A DNA stretch of 64,000 nt, from assembly GCF_020524485.1 (NCBI RefSeq), contig NZ_JAIVLF010000004.1, positions 620,001 through 684,000 on the forward strand. Direction: 5' to 3'. The DNA is from Novosphingobium profundi (GTDB taxonomy: Bacteria > Pseudomonadota > Alphaproteobacteria > Sphingomonadales > Sphingomonadaceae). Positions within the stretch are counted from its first letter, which is position 1. Each line of letters starts with the position of its first letter. A model generated the notes under the pieces. The model saw only the letters and a list, made by a program, of their open reading frames with translations, was not told the DNA's origin and did no database searches. Of this stretch, positions 52,900 to 62,737 are shown piece by piece. The position numbers and the translations under genes are program-made.

Positions 52900-53802
52900 A
52901 TGCCCATTTCCTTTGCCGACCAGGTTGCCATCGTCACCGGTGCCGGAACCGGCCTTGGCCGCGCCTACGCGCTGGAACTGGCGCGGCGCGGTGCAAAGGT
53001 GCTCGTGAACGACCTTGGCTCCTCGCCCGATGGTCGCGGCGGCTCGGACAGCGCGGCCCGCGTGGTCGAGGAGATCCGCGCGATGGGCGGCGAGGCTTTG
53101 GCCGATTCGGGCGATGTCTCCGACTTTGCCCAGATGGAGGCCATGGCCGCACGCGCGCAGGACGCCTGGGGCGCGATCCATATCCTCATCAACAACGCGG
53201 GCACCTTGCGCGACCGCACCTTCCACAAGATGGACATGGCGGACTTCGAGGCGGTGGTGCGCGTGAACCTGCTTGGCAGCGCCTATGCCACCAAGGCGGT
53301 CTGGGCGATCATGCGCGAGCAGGCCTATGGCCGGGTGCTGATGACAACGTCCTCGACTGGCCTTGGCGGCAATTTCGGCCAGGCCAACTACGGCGCGGCC
53401 AAGGCTGGTGTGCTGGGTCTTGCCCGCACCTTGCGCCTTGAGGGTGCCAAGTACGACATCCGGGTCAATTCGATTGCGCCCACAGCCGGAACGCGCCTTA
53501 CCGCCGACATCTTCCCCGACGAGGCCTACGACGCCTTCAGCCCCGAGACCGTGGTTCCGGCCGCCCTTTTCCTGGTCTCACGCAACGCACCCAGCGACGC
53601 GGTCATCGGGGCGAGCGGCGGCGTGTTCCAGGGCGCTTATGTCACCATGAACGAAGGCGTCCTGCTGGCGCCCGAGGACTGCACGCCGGAAGCGATCGAA
53701 ATGGCCTGGGATGCCATCGACACGCGCCGGGACTTACGCGTCCTGGAGAATGGAATGGAGCAATCGCACCGCGCGCTCTCACGCATCAGCCGCAAGAGCT
53801 AG
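52900..53802 (+). CDS. SDR family NAD(P)-dependent oxidoreductase
   Basis: A 300-residue short-chain dehydrogenase. TGAGTGLG nucleotide-binding motif, NNAG, the catalytic Ser in MTTSSTG and YGAAK are in order. The N-terminal sequence resembles the 3-hydroxyacyl-CoA dehydrogenase part of multifunctional beta-oxidation enzymes, so an acyl-CoA substrate is possible. GGAGG lies 6 bases before the ATG at 52900. Its stop shares the bases CTAG with the converging DUF2794 gene. Confidence 0.9.
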   Translation: MPISFADQVAIVTGAGTGLGRAYALELARRGAKVLVNDLGSSPDGRGGSDSAARVVEEIRAMGGEALADSGDVSDFAQMEAMAARAQDAWGAIHILINNAGTLRDRTFHKMDMADFEAVVRVNLLGSAYATKAVWAIMREQAYGRVLMTTSSTGLGGNFGQANYGAAKAGVLGLARTLRLEGAKYDIRVNSIAPTAGTRLTADIFPDEAYDAFSPETVVPAALFLVSRNAPSDAVIGASGGVFQGAYVTMNEGVLLAPEDCTPEAIEMAWDAIDTRRDLRVLENGMEQSHRALSRISRKS

Positions 53803-54167
53803 TCGACAACCTTGAGCAACTTGCGTTCCAGTGGACTGAGAACGCCGGACAGTTCGTGCCCGCGCTTCAGGACCTGACCTGATTCGCCAAAGAGCGTCCA
53901 CATGCCCTGCTTGCCTCGCAGCGCAGGTCGCTTCTCGATCCGCGCCTGGGGCCGTTCGGCCGCGCGGCGGAACGCGGAGAAATGCGCAGCGTCCTTCTCG
54001 AAGTTCATCGCGTAGTCGCGCCAGAACCCGGCCGCGACCATGCGGCCATAGAGGTTCAGGATCTTCTGCAATTCAAAGCGGTCGAACGCGATCTGAAGCG
54101 GCTTGCGCCCGGGAAACGCGACGATGCTGGCATCTGGAGTGTTTGAATTTCCAACAGGTCCCGACAC
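53799..54167 (-). CDS. DUF2794 domain protein
   Basis: A 122-residue alphaproteobacterial DUF2794 protein (FDRFELQKILNLYGRMVAAG, FWRDYAMNF, AERPQARIEKRPALRGKQG). Function unknown. It starts 8 bases after the acetyltransferase stop on the same strand and is probably co-transcribed with it. Confidence 0.85.
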   Translation of the reverse strand: MSGPVGNSNTPDASIVAFPGRKPLQIAFDRFELQKILNLYGRMVAAGFWRDYAMNFEKDAAHFSAFRRAAERPQARIEKRPALRGKQGMWTLFGESGQVLKRGHELSGVLSPLERKLLKVVD

Positions 54168-54175
54168 GCGCGCGC

Positions 54176-54904
54176 TCAGACTCCCTTGCAGACCGGTTCG
54201 TCGGGCGTCCTGGCCGCACGGTCGAGCGCTTCGTGCGCCGCGCCCAGAGCCTGGGTCATCGTCGCCACTTCCTTGCGCAGCGCCTCGATCTGCTCTTCCA
54301 GTTCATCCACGCGCTGGTTGGGCGCCGGCTCGCACGGTTCGCGGCAGGGCGTGCCATAGGGCATGAACTTCTTGGAGTAGGTTTCGGCCGTCACCAGCGT
54401 GGAGCGAGCCTTGACGCCGATCATCGTCGCGCCTTCAGGCACGCTTTCGGTCACCACCGCGCTCGCACCGATGCGCGCGCGCTTGCCGATGGTGACAGGC
54501 CCGATGATCTGCGCGCCCGAACCGACAATGACATTGTCTTCCAGGGTCGGGTGGCGCTTGCCGCCCACGCCGTTGGTCGGGTTCGAGCCCCCCAGCGTCA
54601 CGCACTGGTAGATCGTGACGTTGTCGCCGATCAACGCGGTCTCGCCGATCACGGTAAAGCCGTGGTCGATGAAGAAATTCTTGCCGATGGTCGCGCCCGG
54701 ATGGATGTCGATCGCGGTCATGAAGCGCGAAAAGTGGTTCACCGCGCGCGCCAGGAAAAAGAGCCGTGCGTTGAAAAGCCGGTGCGAGATCTTGTGGAAG
54801 AACAAGGCCCAGACGCCCGGATAGAGCAGGACTTCCCAACGCGACCGCGGCGCAGGATCGCGCGCGACTACGGAATCGAGGTAACGGACGAGTTTTCCCA
54901 ACAT
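54176..54904 (-). CDS. cysE: Serine O-acetyltransferase (CysE/EpsC type)
   Basis: A 242-residue hexapeptide-repeat acetyltransferase with FHKISHRLF, IDIHPGATIGKNFFIDHG, IGETALIGDNVTIYQCVTLGG and HPTLEDNVIVGSGAQIIG. The short N-terminal domain is the EpsC/NifP-type form. It makes O-acetylserine for cysteine. Oddly, the C-terminus carries an added coiled coil (VDELEEQIEALRKEV, MTQALGAAHEAL). Confidence 0.88.
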   Translation of the reverse strand: MLGKLVRYLDSVVARDPAPRSRWEVLLYPGVWALFFHKISHRLFNARLFFLARAVNHFSRFMTAIDIHPGATIGKNFFIDHGFTVIGETALIGDNVTIYQCVTLGGSNPTNGVGGKRHPTLEDNVIVGSGAQIIGPVTIGKRARIGASAVVTESVPEGATMIGVKARSTLVTAETYSKKFMPYGTPCREPCEPAPNQRVDELEEQIEALRKEVATMTQALGAAHEALDRAARTPDEPVCKGV

Positions 54905-54977
54905 GGCCCGAATCTCCCATCAATCGGTGTGCGATGCAAGTTCCGGCCACGAAAGCCCCTGCACGCGGGTCTCAGGA

Positions 54978-55664
54978 TCAGGTCTGGGCGCTCTTGCCGA
55001 ACTCGGCCAGTGCCTCGCGCCAGATCGCCAGAGTGGGCGGTTGCTTGCGCTCGAGACTGAGCCGGTCGATGGCCGCGACCAGACGTTCGGCTCCCAGATG
55101 GCTACGCACGGCCCTGGGTACAAGATAGGCGCTTGCCGAAGGGTCGAGAACGAGGTGGCGCATCTGCGCGTGAACGTCGATCAGCTCGGCGAGCATCTCG
55201 TCGTCCGGCTCCTCGATTTCCAGCTGGAGCGCCGCGCCCAGGCGCGAGGCGAGATCGGGCAGGCCCACGTGCCACAGCCCGTCGTTTTTCTTGGCCCGAG
55301 ACTTCGCAGGGGCCTTAGGCTTGGCCGCGGCCTTGCCCTTCCCCTTCTTCTGGGGCGCGCGCTTGCGGTTGGTGATGAGAAGCAGCGCCTGGCCGGTTTC
55401 CTGCGCGCGGTTCCAGGCGTGGAACAGCACGTCCTCGTCGACCGTCTCGGCGTTATCGATCACCACGCCGCCCCCGCCATCGGCAAACCAGTTGCCCAGC
55501 AGTGACTTGCCCGAACGCGGCGGGCCATAGAGAATCGCGGTGTGGAAGGGCCAGCGGCCCGGATCGGTCAGCGCGTCGATGGCGGCCGCGTTGGCCTCGC
55601 CCACCACGATACGCGGCGGGCTGTCGCTCGAGGCGGACAGCGGAAGGGCAATCTGCTTGGGCAT
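54978..55664 (-). CDS. hdaA: HdaA-like DnaA regulatory inactivator
   Basis: A 228-residue DnaA-related AAA+ protein without the DNA-binding domain. A sliding-clamp binding motif QIALPL lies at residues 4-9, Walker A GPPRSGKS at 47-54 and a Walker B-like VVIDNAE at about 67-73. Hda proteins with the clamp stimulate DnaA-ATP hydrolysis after initiation. Unusually, residues about 101-127 form a Lys/Ala/Pro-rich insert (RKRAPQKKGKGKAAAKPK). The gene follows the DUF2066-like gene by 9 bases. Confidence 0.86.
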   Translation of the reverse strand: MPKQIALPLSASSDSPPRIVVGEANAAAIDALTDPGRWPFHTAILYGPPRSGKSLLGNWFADGGGGVVIDNAETVDEDVLFHAWNRAQETGQALLLITNRKRAPQKKGKGKAAAKPKAPAKSRAKKNDGLWHVGLPDLASRLGAALQLEIEEPDDEMLAELIDVHAQMRHLVLDPSASAYLVPRAVRSHLGAERLVAAIDRLSLERKQPPTLAIWREALAEFGKSAQT

Positions 55665-55673
55665 ATGGTGGAC

Positions 55674-56969
55674 CTACCGCGAAATCCGGATGGTCGCGCC
55701 CGAACCGGACACTTGCCAACCCTGCGCCCGCAAAGCGCTGGCGAGGCGTTCCGAACCGCCCCGCATCGAAACCCGCATGACCGAGGTCCCCCCGATCGCG
55801 AGGCTGACCGTGGCGGCGCCCTCGACGCCGGGCACACCGCGCACGGCGGCAAGGCCTGCATCGACAGCGGCGGCATCGGGCGTCACGAACTGGACGTTGA
55901 CCGTCTCGACCGGAGCCCCTGCAGGCTCCTCGGTCACGATGGTCGGGGCCTGCGCCGCCACCGGCTCGGCGACAGGCGCTTCAGGGACACCACCACCGGG
56001 CAGAAGCTTCTCGCGCAGCTGTGCGAATGCGCGTTCCAGCGGCGCGTTGCCGCCTGTCAGGGTCGAATCGGGCTTGAGCTCGCCGCGGGCGAGCGCCTCG
56101 CGGTAAAGGCCGTCCATCCGCTCAACCGCCTGGTCCATCATCTCGGGCAGAGCCTGCTCGGACGGCGCTTCGAGGGTAAAACTGCCAAGATAGGTATTAT
56201 CCGGGCCATAGCGCGCCGTGAAGGTGCCCTTGACCGGGCCGCCCGGCCACTGCCGTTCCAGGCGCGCCATGGGCATGAGCACGTCCGAGGCGTCGAACTG
56301 GCCCAGGATCGTGCGCCACCACAGGCGGCTGCGCCGACCGGGCTGCCCGGCGGTCAGGATCAGCGATTCGCCGCCCGCGCCCGAGGGGCGGACATAGTCG
56401 ACCGGAGTCGCGGCGGCCTGGAACTCAGCCCAGGCGCGCTGCCAGGGTCCGCGCACCTCGAAGACCTGCTGCACGCCGCCCGAATAGAGCACAGGGATCA
56501 CCAGCAAGGGCGCCGAACGGGCGACGCTGCCTGCGCCGCCGACGTACTGGCTGGATTTCGCCTTGTCGAAGATCACGCCCAGCGTCGCAATGTAGCGGTG
56601 GGGACCGACCTGTTCCTTCTCGATCACGACCGAGGAGACCATCGCGTCAATCGATTCGCTGGGCATGTCGGGGCCGCCCAGCTTCTTCCAGGCGAGCTTC
56701 TGCGCTTCCTTCCAGCCCTTCAGGCGCGCTTCCGCGCCGGTCTTGCCGGTGACGTCCACGGTGATTCCATCGACCTGGATATCCGCGGAATTGGCGAGAG
56801 GCGGGATACCGCGATCGCCTTCGACCTGCGCGACGAGGCTGGAAACGCCCAGTCCGCCAAGGCCCAGCACGGCCGTGCCAGCCAGCACATAACCTAGCGT
56901 TTTGCGCGAGATAAAGCCCGCGCCCGTGCGGTCGGGCCGCGGTGAGAAGGAGGAAATCGATCGTGTCAT
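55674..56969 (-). CDS. DUF2066-like / conserved exported protein
   Basis: A 431-residue protein with an N-terminal membrane anchor (about residues 22-46, [20 protein letters not shown]) and a periplasmic DUF2066-like region ([35 protein letters not shown]). The C-terminal about 75 residues look like a ferredoxin-like (HMA-type) fold without the CxxC metal motif ([20 protein letters not shown]). Function unknown. It precedes hdaA by 9 bases and is divergent from purM. The ATG at 56969 is used; codons further upstream lie opposite purM. Confidence 0.75.
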   Translation of the reverse strand: MTRSISSFSPRPDRTGAGFISRKTLGYVLAGTAVLGLGGLGVSSLVAQVEGDRGIPPLANSADIQVDGITVDVTGKTGAEARLKGWKEAQKLAWKKLGGPDMPSESIDAMVSSVVIEKEQVGPHRYIATLGVIFDKAKSSQYVGGAGSVARSAPLLVIPVLYSGGVQQVFEVRGPWQRAWAEFQAAATPVDYVRPSGAGGESLILTAGQPGRRSRLWWRTILGQFDASDVLMPMARLERQWPGGPVKGTFTARYGPDNTYLGSFTLEAPSEQALPEMMDQAVERMDGLYREALARGELKPDSTLTGGNAPLERAFAQLREKLLPGGGVPEAPVAEPVAAQAPTIVTEEPAGAPVETVNVQFVTPDAAAVDAGLAAVRGVPGVEGAATVSLAIGGTSVMRVSMRGGSERLASALRAQGWQVSGSGATIRISR

Positions 56970-57038
56970 TTTCAAAACCGTGGGCCTTTTGCCCAAACGG
57001 GAATGGAAATCCAAGTCACAAAGCATTATGCGGCCGCA

Positions 57039-58142
57039 ATGTCCGACGATAACTCTCAGAAGAGCTACTCCTACGAGCAGGCCGGTGTGTCGATCGCCGC
57101 CGGCAATGCGCTCGTCAAAGCCATCGCACCGATGGCGCGTGCCACCGCCCGCCCGGGCGCCGATGCCGACCTGGGCGGCTTCGGAGGCTTCTTCGACCCC
57201 AAGGCAGCCGGGTACAAGGACCCGCTGCTGGTCGCCGCGAACGACGGCGTGGGCACGAAGGTCAAGCTGGCCATCGACCACGACCGCCACGACCACATCG
57301 GCATCGACCTCGTCGCGATGTGCGTGAACGACCTTATCGTCCAGGGCGCCGAGCCCCTCTTCTTCCTTGATTACTTCGCCACCGGAAAACTCGAGAACGG
57401 CGTTGCCGAGCGCGTCGTCGCGGGCATTGCCGAAGGCTGCAAGATTTCGGGCTGCGCGCTCATCGGCGGCGAAACCGCCGAGATGCCGGGCATGTATGCG
57501 GCCGGTGACTACGACCTTGCAGGCTTCTGCGTCGGCGCCGTCGAGCGCGGCGAACAGCTGACCGGCGACAAGGTCCAGAAAGGCGACGTCCTCCTTGGCC
57601 TCGCGTCCTCGGGTGTCCATTCAAACGGCTACTCGCTGGTGCGTCGCCTGGCTGAAGACAAGGGTTGGAAGCTCGACCGTCCGGCGCTCTTCGACCAGGA
57701 AACCCTGCTGATCGACGCTTTGATCGCGCCCACGCGCATCTACGTGAAGAGCCTGCTGCCCTTCATCCGTTCGGGCCGCATTCACGCGCTCGCGCACATC
57801 ACCGGCGGCGGCCTCCTCGAGAATGTCCCGCGCGTCCTCCCCAAGGGTCTTCGTGCCCGCATCGACGCCGACGCCTGGGCGCAGCCGCGCCTGATGGCCT
57901 TCCTCCAGGCGCAGGGCAACATCGAGCCCGCCGAGATGGCCCGCACCTTCAACTGCGGCATCGGCATGGTCCTGGCCGTCAGCGCCGACGAGGCCGCTTC
58001 GCTCAAGAGTGACCTCGAAGCCGCGGGCGAGACCGTCCACGTCATCGGCGCCATCGAGGCCGGTGAAAAGGGCTGCACCGTGCAAGGATCGGCCGAAGCC
58101 TGGTCCGCGCGCGAGCCATGGCAGGCCGTACACCTTGGCTGA
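57039..58142 (+). CDS. purM: Phosphoribosylformylglycinamidine cyclo-ligase
   Basis: A 367-residue AIR synthetase in purine synthesis. [61 protein letters not shown] and [16 protein letters not shown] are all visible. The family start is the ATG at 57039; an in-frame ATG at 57003 would add 12 residues. It overlaps the following purN by 8 bases. Confidence 0.96.
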   Translation: MSDDNSQKSYSYEQAGVSIAAGNALVKAIAPMARATARPGADADLGGFGGFFDPKAAGYKDPLLVAANDGVGTKVKLAIDHDRHDHIGIDLVAMCVNDLIVQGAEPLFFLDYFATGKLENGVAERVVAGIAEGCKISGCALIGGETAEMPGMYAAGDYDLAGFCVGAVERGEQLTGDKVQKGDVLLGLASSGVHSNGYSLVRRLAEDKGWKLDRPALFDQETLLIDALIAPTRIYVKSLLPFIRSGRIHALAHITGGGLLENVPRVLPKGLRARIDADAWAQPRLMAFLQAQGNIEPAEMARTFNCGIGMVLAVSADEAASLKSDLEAAGETVHVIGAIEAGEKGCTVQGSAEAWSAREPWQAVHLG

Positions 58143-59124
58143 CACCCCCGGCGTTTCCGGCACGCAGGCAGGCATCGAGAAGGCAAAGGTCGCTGTCCTC
58201 ATCTCGGGCAGCGGCACCAACATGGCCGCCCTCCTCTATGCCAGCCGCGCGGCGGACTGCCCCTACGAGATCGTACTGGTCGCCTCGAACGACCCGGAGG
58301 CCAAGGGCCTTGCCCTGGCCGCCGCCGAGGGCGTGGCGACCTTTGCCCATTCGCACAAGGGCATGAAGCGCGCCGAGCATGATGCCGTCATGGACAAGGC
58401 CATCCGCGACAGCGGGGCCGAATGGGTCGCGCTCGCGGGCTACATGCGTATTCTGACGGCCGAATTCGTGTCGGGCTGGGCGGACCGTATGGTCAACATC
58501 CACCCCTCGCTCCTGCCCAAGTACACCGGCCTCCACACCCACGAGCGCGCGATCGAGGCGGGCGACAGCCATGGCGGCGTCACCGTCCACCTCGTCACCG
58601 CCGAACTCGACGACGGGCCGATCCTGGGCCAGACCCCGGTGGCCATCGTGCCCGGTGATACACCCGACACGCTGGGCGCCCGCGTTCTCATCGCCGAGCA
58701 CCAGCTCTATTCACGCTGCCTGGCGAGGCTCGTCAGCCGCGAGCGCGATCCTGCCTGGCTGCTCGAACGGGTCCGCGAACTGGCGCTCGCCCTGCCCGAG
58801 GCGGAAGAACGCGAATCGCACGGTAGCCCGGGATGGCGCGTGGGCGGCAAGTACTTCGCCCACTTCAACGACCAGCACCACGGCACACCGCACATCGCCC
58901 TCCTCGCCCGCACCAGCGGCGTCGACGAGATCGAGACGCTGATGCAGCGCACCCCTGAAGCCTATTTCAAGCCCGCGTACTATGGCGCTTCGGGCTGGGT
59001 CGGCATCATCCTCAACCGTCCGGGCGTGGATTGGGACAGCGTGCGCGAATGGCTCGAACGCAGCTGGCGCAGCGCTGCCCCCAAGCGGCTGACGCGCCTC
59101 CAGGACGCTGCCGAGGACTTCTAG
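58135..59124 (+). CDS. purN: Phosphoribosylglycinamide formyltransferase fused to MmcQ/YjbR domain
   Basis: A 329-residue protein. Residues about 17-210 are Pur[43 protein letters not shown] with the catalytic His, and [19 protein letters not shown] linker leads to a C-terminal domain of about 110 residues like MmcQ/YjbR ([67 protein letters not shown]). PurN alone is usually about 190-215 residues. The only plausible start is TTG at 58135, inside the end of purM. Confidence 0.9.
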   Translation: MADTPGVSGTQAGIEKAKVAVLISGSGTNMAALLYASRAADCPYEIVLVASNDPEAKGLALAAAEGVATFAHSHKGMKRAEHDAVMDKAIRDSGAEWVALAGYMRILTAEFVSGWADRMVNIHPSLLPKYTGLHTHERAIEAGDSHGGVTVHLVTAELDDGPILGQTPVAIVPGDTPDTLGARVLIAEHQLYSRCLARLVSRERDPAWLLERVRELALALPEAEERESHGSPGWRVGGKYFAHFNDQHHGTPHIALLARTSGVDEIETLMQRTPEAYFKPAYYGASGWVGIILNRPGVDWDSVREWLERSWRSAAPKRLTRLQDAAEDF

Positions 59125-59172
59125 ACACGGGCTTTTGCGGGGGGCACCGGACTGCGTCGCCCCCGCACCCAC

Positions 59173-59346
59173 TCACGGCAGGATCAGGTGGCCTTGGTGG
59201 CCTCTGGCGGCCAGTTGCCGCTCTTGTACGGCGGCACTCTGGCGCGCCTCTTCCTCTCCCTTGCCGCCAGCCTGCGCCAGGTGTGAAAAGGCGAACGAGG
59301 CCAGGAACGACAGCAAACCCACACTCACAAACGTCTTTACGTGCAT
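59173..59346 (-). CDS. Small exported protein
   Basis: A 57-residue ORF: MHVKTFVSVGLLSFLASFAF then SHLAQA, a good signal peptide, followed by about 32 mostly charged/polar residues (GGKGEEEARQSAAVQERQLA). The mature part is too short to assign. A longer in-frame ORF to 59502 overlaps the ndk terminator and is rejected. Confidence 0.5.
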   Translation of the reverse strand: MHVKTFVSVGLLSFLASFAFSHLAQAGGKGEEEARQSAAVQERQLAARGHQGHLILP

Positions 59347-59465
59347 CAATGCCCCATCCGGCCTGCACTTCCAGGCCACCTTCTTGTCCCGCGTCCTTGA
59401 TCTCAGCCCCCGTTCGCGACGCGAAGTGAAAACTTGTTCACCTGCCCGCACGGCCCACACGCACG

Positions 59466-59498
59466 AAAAAGGGGCCGCCCTTGCGGGCAGCCCCTTTT
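59466..59498 (-). terminator. Terminator after ndk
   Basis: AAAAGGGGC-c-GCCC and GGGC-a-GCCCCTTTT form a stem with one mismatch and loop TTGC. The minus-strand T-run follows (A-run 59466-59470). Confidence 0.82.
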
Positions 59499-59553
59499 GC
59501 ATCCGTCCGGAGACGGGTCGGGACGCTAGCCGCTGGCCTGCGCCCCTGCCGGA

Positions 59554-59976
59554 TCAGCCGACGATTTCTTCGGGCTTGAAGAAGTAGGCGATCTCGATCG
59601 CCGCGTTCTCGTCCGAGTCCGAACCGTGGGCCGAGTTGGCTTCGATCGATTCGGCGAAGGTCTTGCGGATGGTGCCTTCGGCAGCGTCGGCCGGGTTGGT
59701 GGCGCCCATCACGTCGCGGTTGGCCTTGACGGCGTCCTCGCCTTCGAGAACCTGCACGACCACGGGGCCCGAGATCATGAACGAGACGAGGTCGTTGAAG
59801 AACGGACGCTCGGCGTGAACCGCGTAGAAGCCCTCGGCCTGCTCCTTGGTCATCTGGATGCGCTTCGAAGCAACGACGCGCAGGCCGGCATCTTCGAGCA
59901 TCTTGGTGATCGCGCCGGTGAGGTTGCGGCGGGTAGCGTCGGGCTTGATGATCGAGAACGTGCGGGTAACCGCCAT
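59554..59976 (-). CDS. ndk: Nucleoside diphosphate kinase
   Basis: A 140-residue Ndk with [14 protein letters not shown] at the N-terminus, the [14 protein letters not shown] segment, [12 protein letters not shown] and the active-site histidine in ANSAHGSDS. It balances (d)NTP pools. The ATG at 59976 has AAGGA 8 bases upstream and is the family start. Confidence 0.97.
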   Translation of the reverse strand: MAVTRTFSIIKPDATRRNLTGAITKMLEDAGLRVVASKRIQMTKEQAEGFYAVHAERPFFNDLVSFMISGPVVVQVLEGEDAVKANRDVMGATNPADAAEGTIRKTFAESIEANSAHGSDSDENAAIEIAYFFKPEEIVG

Positions 59977-60116
59977 GGGATCTGTCCTTGAAAAGTGAAC
60001 GGGGGAACTGTTGCGCGCGCCACTAGCCCGCTTCGCGGCGCTTCGCAAGAACAGGTTCACACCCGCGCCCTATTCACGAGCGGTCTACTTGGGCCGCACA
60101 GGTCCCATCGCCGGAC

Positions 60117-60416
60117 TCATTCGGCGTCCAGACCACCGTCCTCACGCCGCCCCGAACCGGCGGCCCGCGCCTGGCCGCTGAGGAGATTGGAGGGAAAATC
60201 GGGCGAAAGGCTGCGCTCCAGCTTGCGGCACAGCACCGCATGTTCCAGCAGCGCGCTGGATACGCCGCGCAGCCAGCCTTCGTGCAGCGCCATCTCGCCG
60301 GTGAGCAGGCGGCCCACGCTGCGCTCCGAGCAGCCCAGCAGCTGCGCCACGGCGCGCACGCCGCCAAGCGCCTCGACCGCGCGGGTGAAGAGGGTAAGCT
60401 GTTCCTGGGAAGTCAT
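60117..60416 (-). CDS. Small helix-turn-helix protein
   Basis: A 99-residue protein with a Cro-like HTH: FTRAVEALGGVRAVAQLLGC, SERSVGRLLTGEMALHEGWL. The C-terminus (RAAGSGRREDGGLDAE) is disordered. It could be a small regulator. Family not recognised with certainty. Start at 60416 fits the HTH; the frame to 60542 is rejected. Confidence 0.7.
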   Translation of the reverse strand: MTSQEQLTLFTRAVEALGGVRAVAQLLGCSERSVGRLLTGEMALHEGWLRGVSSALLEHAVLCRKLERSLSPDFPSNLLSGQARAAGSGRREDGGLDAE

Positions 60417-60538
60417 GAAATTCAGGCCCTTGTCGCCGTGCTGGGATGTCCGCCGCGCTGGGACGTTCACCGCGCGGGGAGTTGGACCCGGAGGCCAGCC
60501 AAGCGCGCCAGAGCCTGTGGGCACCGGCTGCGCCAATG

Positions 60539-60721
60539 TCAATCGGCGGGTGTCCCGCTATCCTGATCGGCGTCGTCCTCGCCCGCCGTGCCAAGCTTTG
60601 CCCCGCCTGCCCCGAGCATCAGCCCGAGAACAAGGCCCAGCGCGATATTGTCAATAATCACGCCGACGAGGAGACCGCCCACGACCCCCAGCGAGAAACG
60701 TGTCGAAGCCGTCCTGATCAT
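60539..60721 (-). CDS. Small glycine-rich membrane protein
   Basis: A 60-residue protein with one or two hydrophobic stretches (LGVVGGLLVGVIIDNIALGL, VLGLMLGAGGAKLG) resembling a glycine-zipper membrane protein, and an acidic C-terminus. The start ATG at 60721 has no strong ribosome binding site. Function unknown. Confidence 0.55.
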   Translation of the reverse strand: MIRTASTRFSLGVVGGLLVGVIIDNIALGLVLGLMLGAGGAKLGTAGEDDADQDSGTPAD

Positions 60722-60801
60722 GCCTATTGGTCCCCTGTCTATACAGTCAGCGCACTAGATCGGGACCGTCCGTCCGCGTCAATACCGGGGTCCAGGCCGG
60801 A

Positions 60802-61251
60802 CTATTCGGAGGCCTTCTTCGCCCAGCGCCCGTCTTCCTGCGCCCAGTATTCCTTGGTCACGCCGTCACGGCCGCGCAGGTCCTTCCAGACCTGCCGGGC
60901 CTCCTGAAGGGTATCGTTGTCGAACAGATAGAAGACCCGCTCGAAAGGAGCCTCCCCTTCGCCTTCGCGCCAGTGCCCATCGGCCAGGAACAGGAAGCGT
61001 GCGCCGTTGGCGGGCGCAACCTCCCCCGACAGGAGGATCGGCTGGCGCTCGGCGTGGGGATCGCTTGCCTCGCCATTGGCGAGGAAGCTCTGCGGGGAGA
61101 GCGTCCAGAGCCCGCGCGAGATTTCCGCGCGCTGGCGCTCCTCGCCCGAGACGACGAGAACACGCGCCCCCGCCTCCAGCGACTTCTTCGCCAGAAGCGG
61201 GACCACGGCGTGGGCGGGGTCACGGCTGAGCTGGTAGAACATCACGCGCAT
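60802..61251 (-). CDS. holC: DNA polymerase III subunit chi
   Basis: A 149-residue HolC homologue (MRVMFYQLSRDPAHAVVPLL, AKKSLEAGARVLVVSGEERQ, FLADGHWREGEGE, RVFYLFDNDTLQEARQVWK). Chi links the clamp loader to SSB. It starts 22 bases after pepA on the same strand, the frequent pepA-holC pairing. Confidence 0.9.
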   Translation of the reverse strand: MRVMFYQLSRDPAHAVVPLLAKKSLEAGARVLVVSGEERQRAEISRGLWTLSPQSFLANGEASDPHAERQPILLSGEVAPANGARFLFLADGHWREGEGEAPFERVFYLFDNDTLQEARQVWKDLRGRDGVTKEYWAQEDGRWAKKASE

Positions 61252-61273
61252 CGGCCGTGCCCCCTGCCCTGTC

Positions 61274-62737
61274 TCAGCCTTCCGCGGTGTCGCGGATGAG
61301 GCGGTCGAGCAGGCGCACGCCGTAGCCGGTCGCGCCCTTGCCCCAGGTGGCGCCGGGCTTGTCAGCCCAGGCCATGCCCGCGATGTCGAGGTGCGCCCAG
61401 GGCCGCCCCTTGTCGATGAAGCGCTGCAGGTACTGCGCGGCGGTGATCGAACCGCCAAAGCGGGTGCCCACGTTCTTCATGTCGGCAATCGCGCTGTCGA
61501 GCTGCTTGTCGTAGGCCGCGCCCATCGGCATGCGCCACACCTTGTCGCCCGATGCGGTGCCCGCGGCGTCGAGATCGGCGGCGAGATCGTCGTCGTTCGA
61601 GAACAGCCCTGCGTATTCGTGCGCCAGCGAGATCAGGATCGCGCCGGTGAGGGTCGCCACGTCGAGAATGCGGACCGGATCGTAAGTCTGCTGCGCGTAG
61701 GTCAGGACATCGCACATGACCAGACGGCCTTCGGCGTCGGTGTTGATGACTTCCACGGTCTGACCCGACATCGTGGTGACCACGTCACCGGGACGCTGCG
61801 CGTTGCCGTCGGGCATGTTCTCGACAAGGCCGCACAGACCGACCACGTTGGCCTTGGCCTTGCGCTTGGCGAGCGCGAGCATGGTGCCAGCCACCGCACC
61901 GGCGCCGCCCATGTCCCACTTCATGTCTTCCATGCCGCCGGGCTGCTTGAGGCTGATGCCGCCGGTGTCGAAGGTCACACCCTTGCCCACGAAGGCCACC
62001 GGCTTGTCGCCCTCGGTGCCGCCGTTCCACTCCATGACGAGCAGACGCGCAGGGCGCACCGAACCCTGCGCGACGCCGAGAAGCGCGCCCATGCCCAGTT
62101 CGGCCATTTCGGCATCGTCGAGGACGCGAATGACGAGGCCGCTGCCTTCCATGCGCGCCTGGCAACGCTCGACAAAGCTTTCGGGGTAGATCGTGTTGGC
62201 CGGTTCGGTCACCAGTTCGCGGGTGAAGGCGACGCCCTCGGCGACACCCTTTTCCACGGCCCAGAGCGCTTCGGCACCCTCGGGCGCGCCGACGAGGTCA
62301 AGCGAGGTGAGACTGACCTTCTGCTCATCCTTGAGGGTGGTGCGGTACTTGGTCCAGGTCCACGAACGCAGCTCGGCACCCGTCAGAGCCGCCACGGCAT
62401 CCTCGGCCGAGAAGCCTGCGCCGGTCAGATCAAAGGCGATCGCCTCCTCGCCCGAGGTCAGGAACCTGGCCGTCACGGCCGCCGCGGCACGCTCGATCGC
62501 GGCGCTGCGGTCGGCGGCATCGGGACCACCGATCCCGGCCAGGACCGCGCGCACGGTTGCCCCGCCACGTTCCACGAACCCGTCGAAGACCTGGCCCGGC
62601 TTGCCCGCAAAGCGCGAGAGCTTCGCACCTTCGGCCAGCACCGGCTCAAGATCGGCGGGCACTGCGTCCTGGTTTACAAAACGGACGACGAGACGCGCGC
62701 TGGAGGGGGACGCCGCGTCAAGAAACTGGATCTTCAT
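61274..62737 (-). CDS. pepA: Leucyl aminopeptidase
   Basis: A 487-residue M17 peptidase. ELVTEPANTIYPESF, GKGVTFDTGGISLK, DMKWDMGGAGAV and the metal/catalytic motif VINTDAEGRLVM are present. It is a cytoplasmic hexameric aminopeptidase. AGGAG lies 6 bases before the ATG at 62737; the longer frame to 62827 is rejected. It is divergent from lptD. Confidence 0.96.
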   Translation of the reverse strand: MKIQFLDAASPSSARLVVRFVNQDAVPADLEPVLAEGAKLSRFAGKPGQVFDGFVERGGATVRAVLAGIGGPDAADRSAAIERAAAAVTARFLTSGEEAIAFDLTGAGFSAEDAVAALTGAELRSWTWTKYRTTLKDEQKVSLTSLDLVGAPEGAEALWAVEKGVAEGVAFTRELVTEPANTIYPESFVERCQARMEGSGLVIRVLDDAEMAELGMGALLGVAQGSVRPARLLVMEWNGGTEGDKPVAFVGKGVTFDTGGISLKQPGGMEDMKWDMGGAGAVAGTMLALAKRKAKANVVGLCGLVENMPDGNAQRPGDVVTTMSGQTVEVINTDAEGRLVMCDVLTYAQQTYDPVRILDVATLTGAILISLAHEYAGLFSNDDDLAADLDAAGTASGDKVWRMPMGAAYDKQLDSAIADMKNVGTRFGGSITAAQYLQRFIDKGRPWAHLDIAGMAWADKPGATWGKGATGYGVRLLDRLIRDTAEG

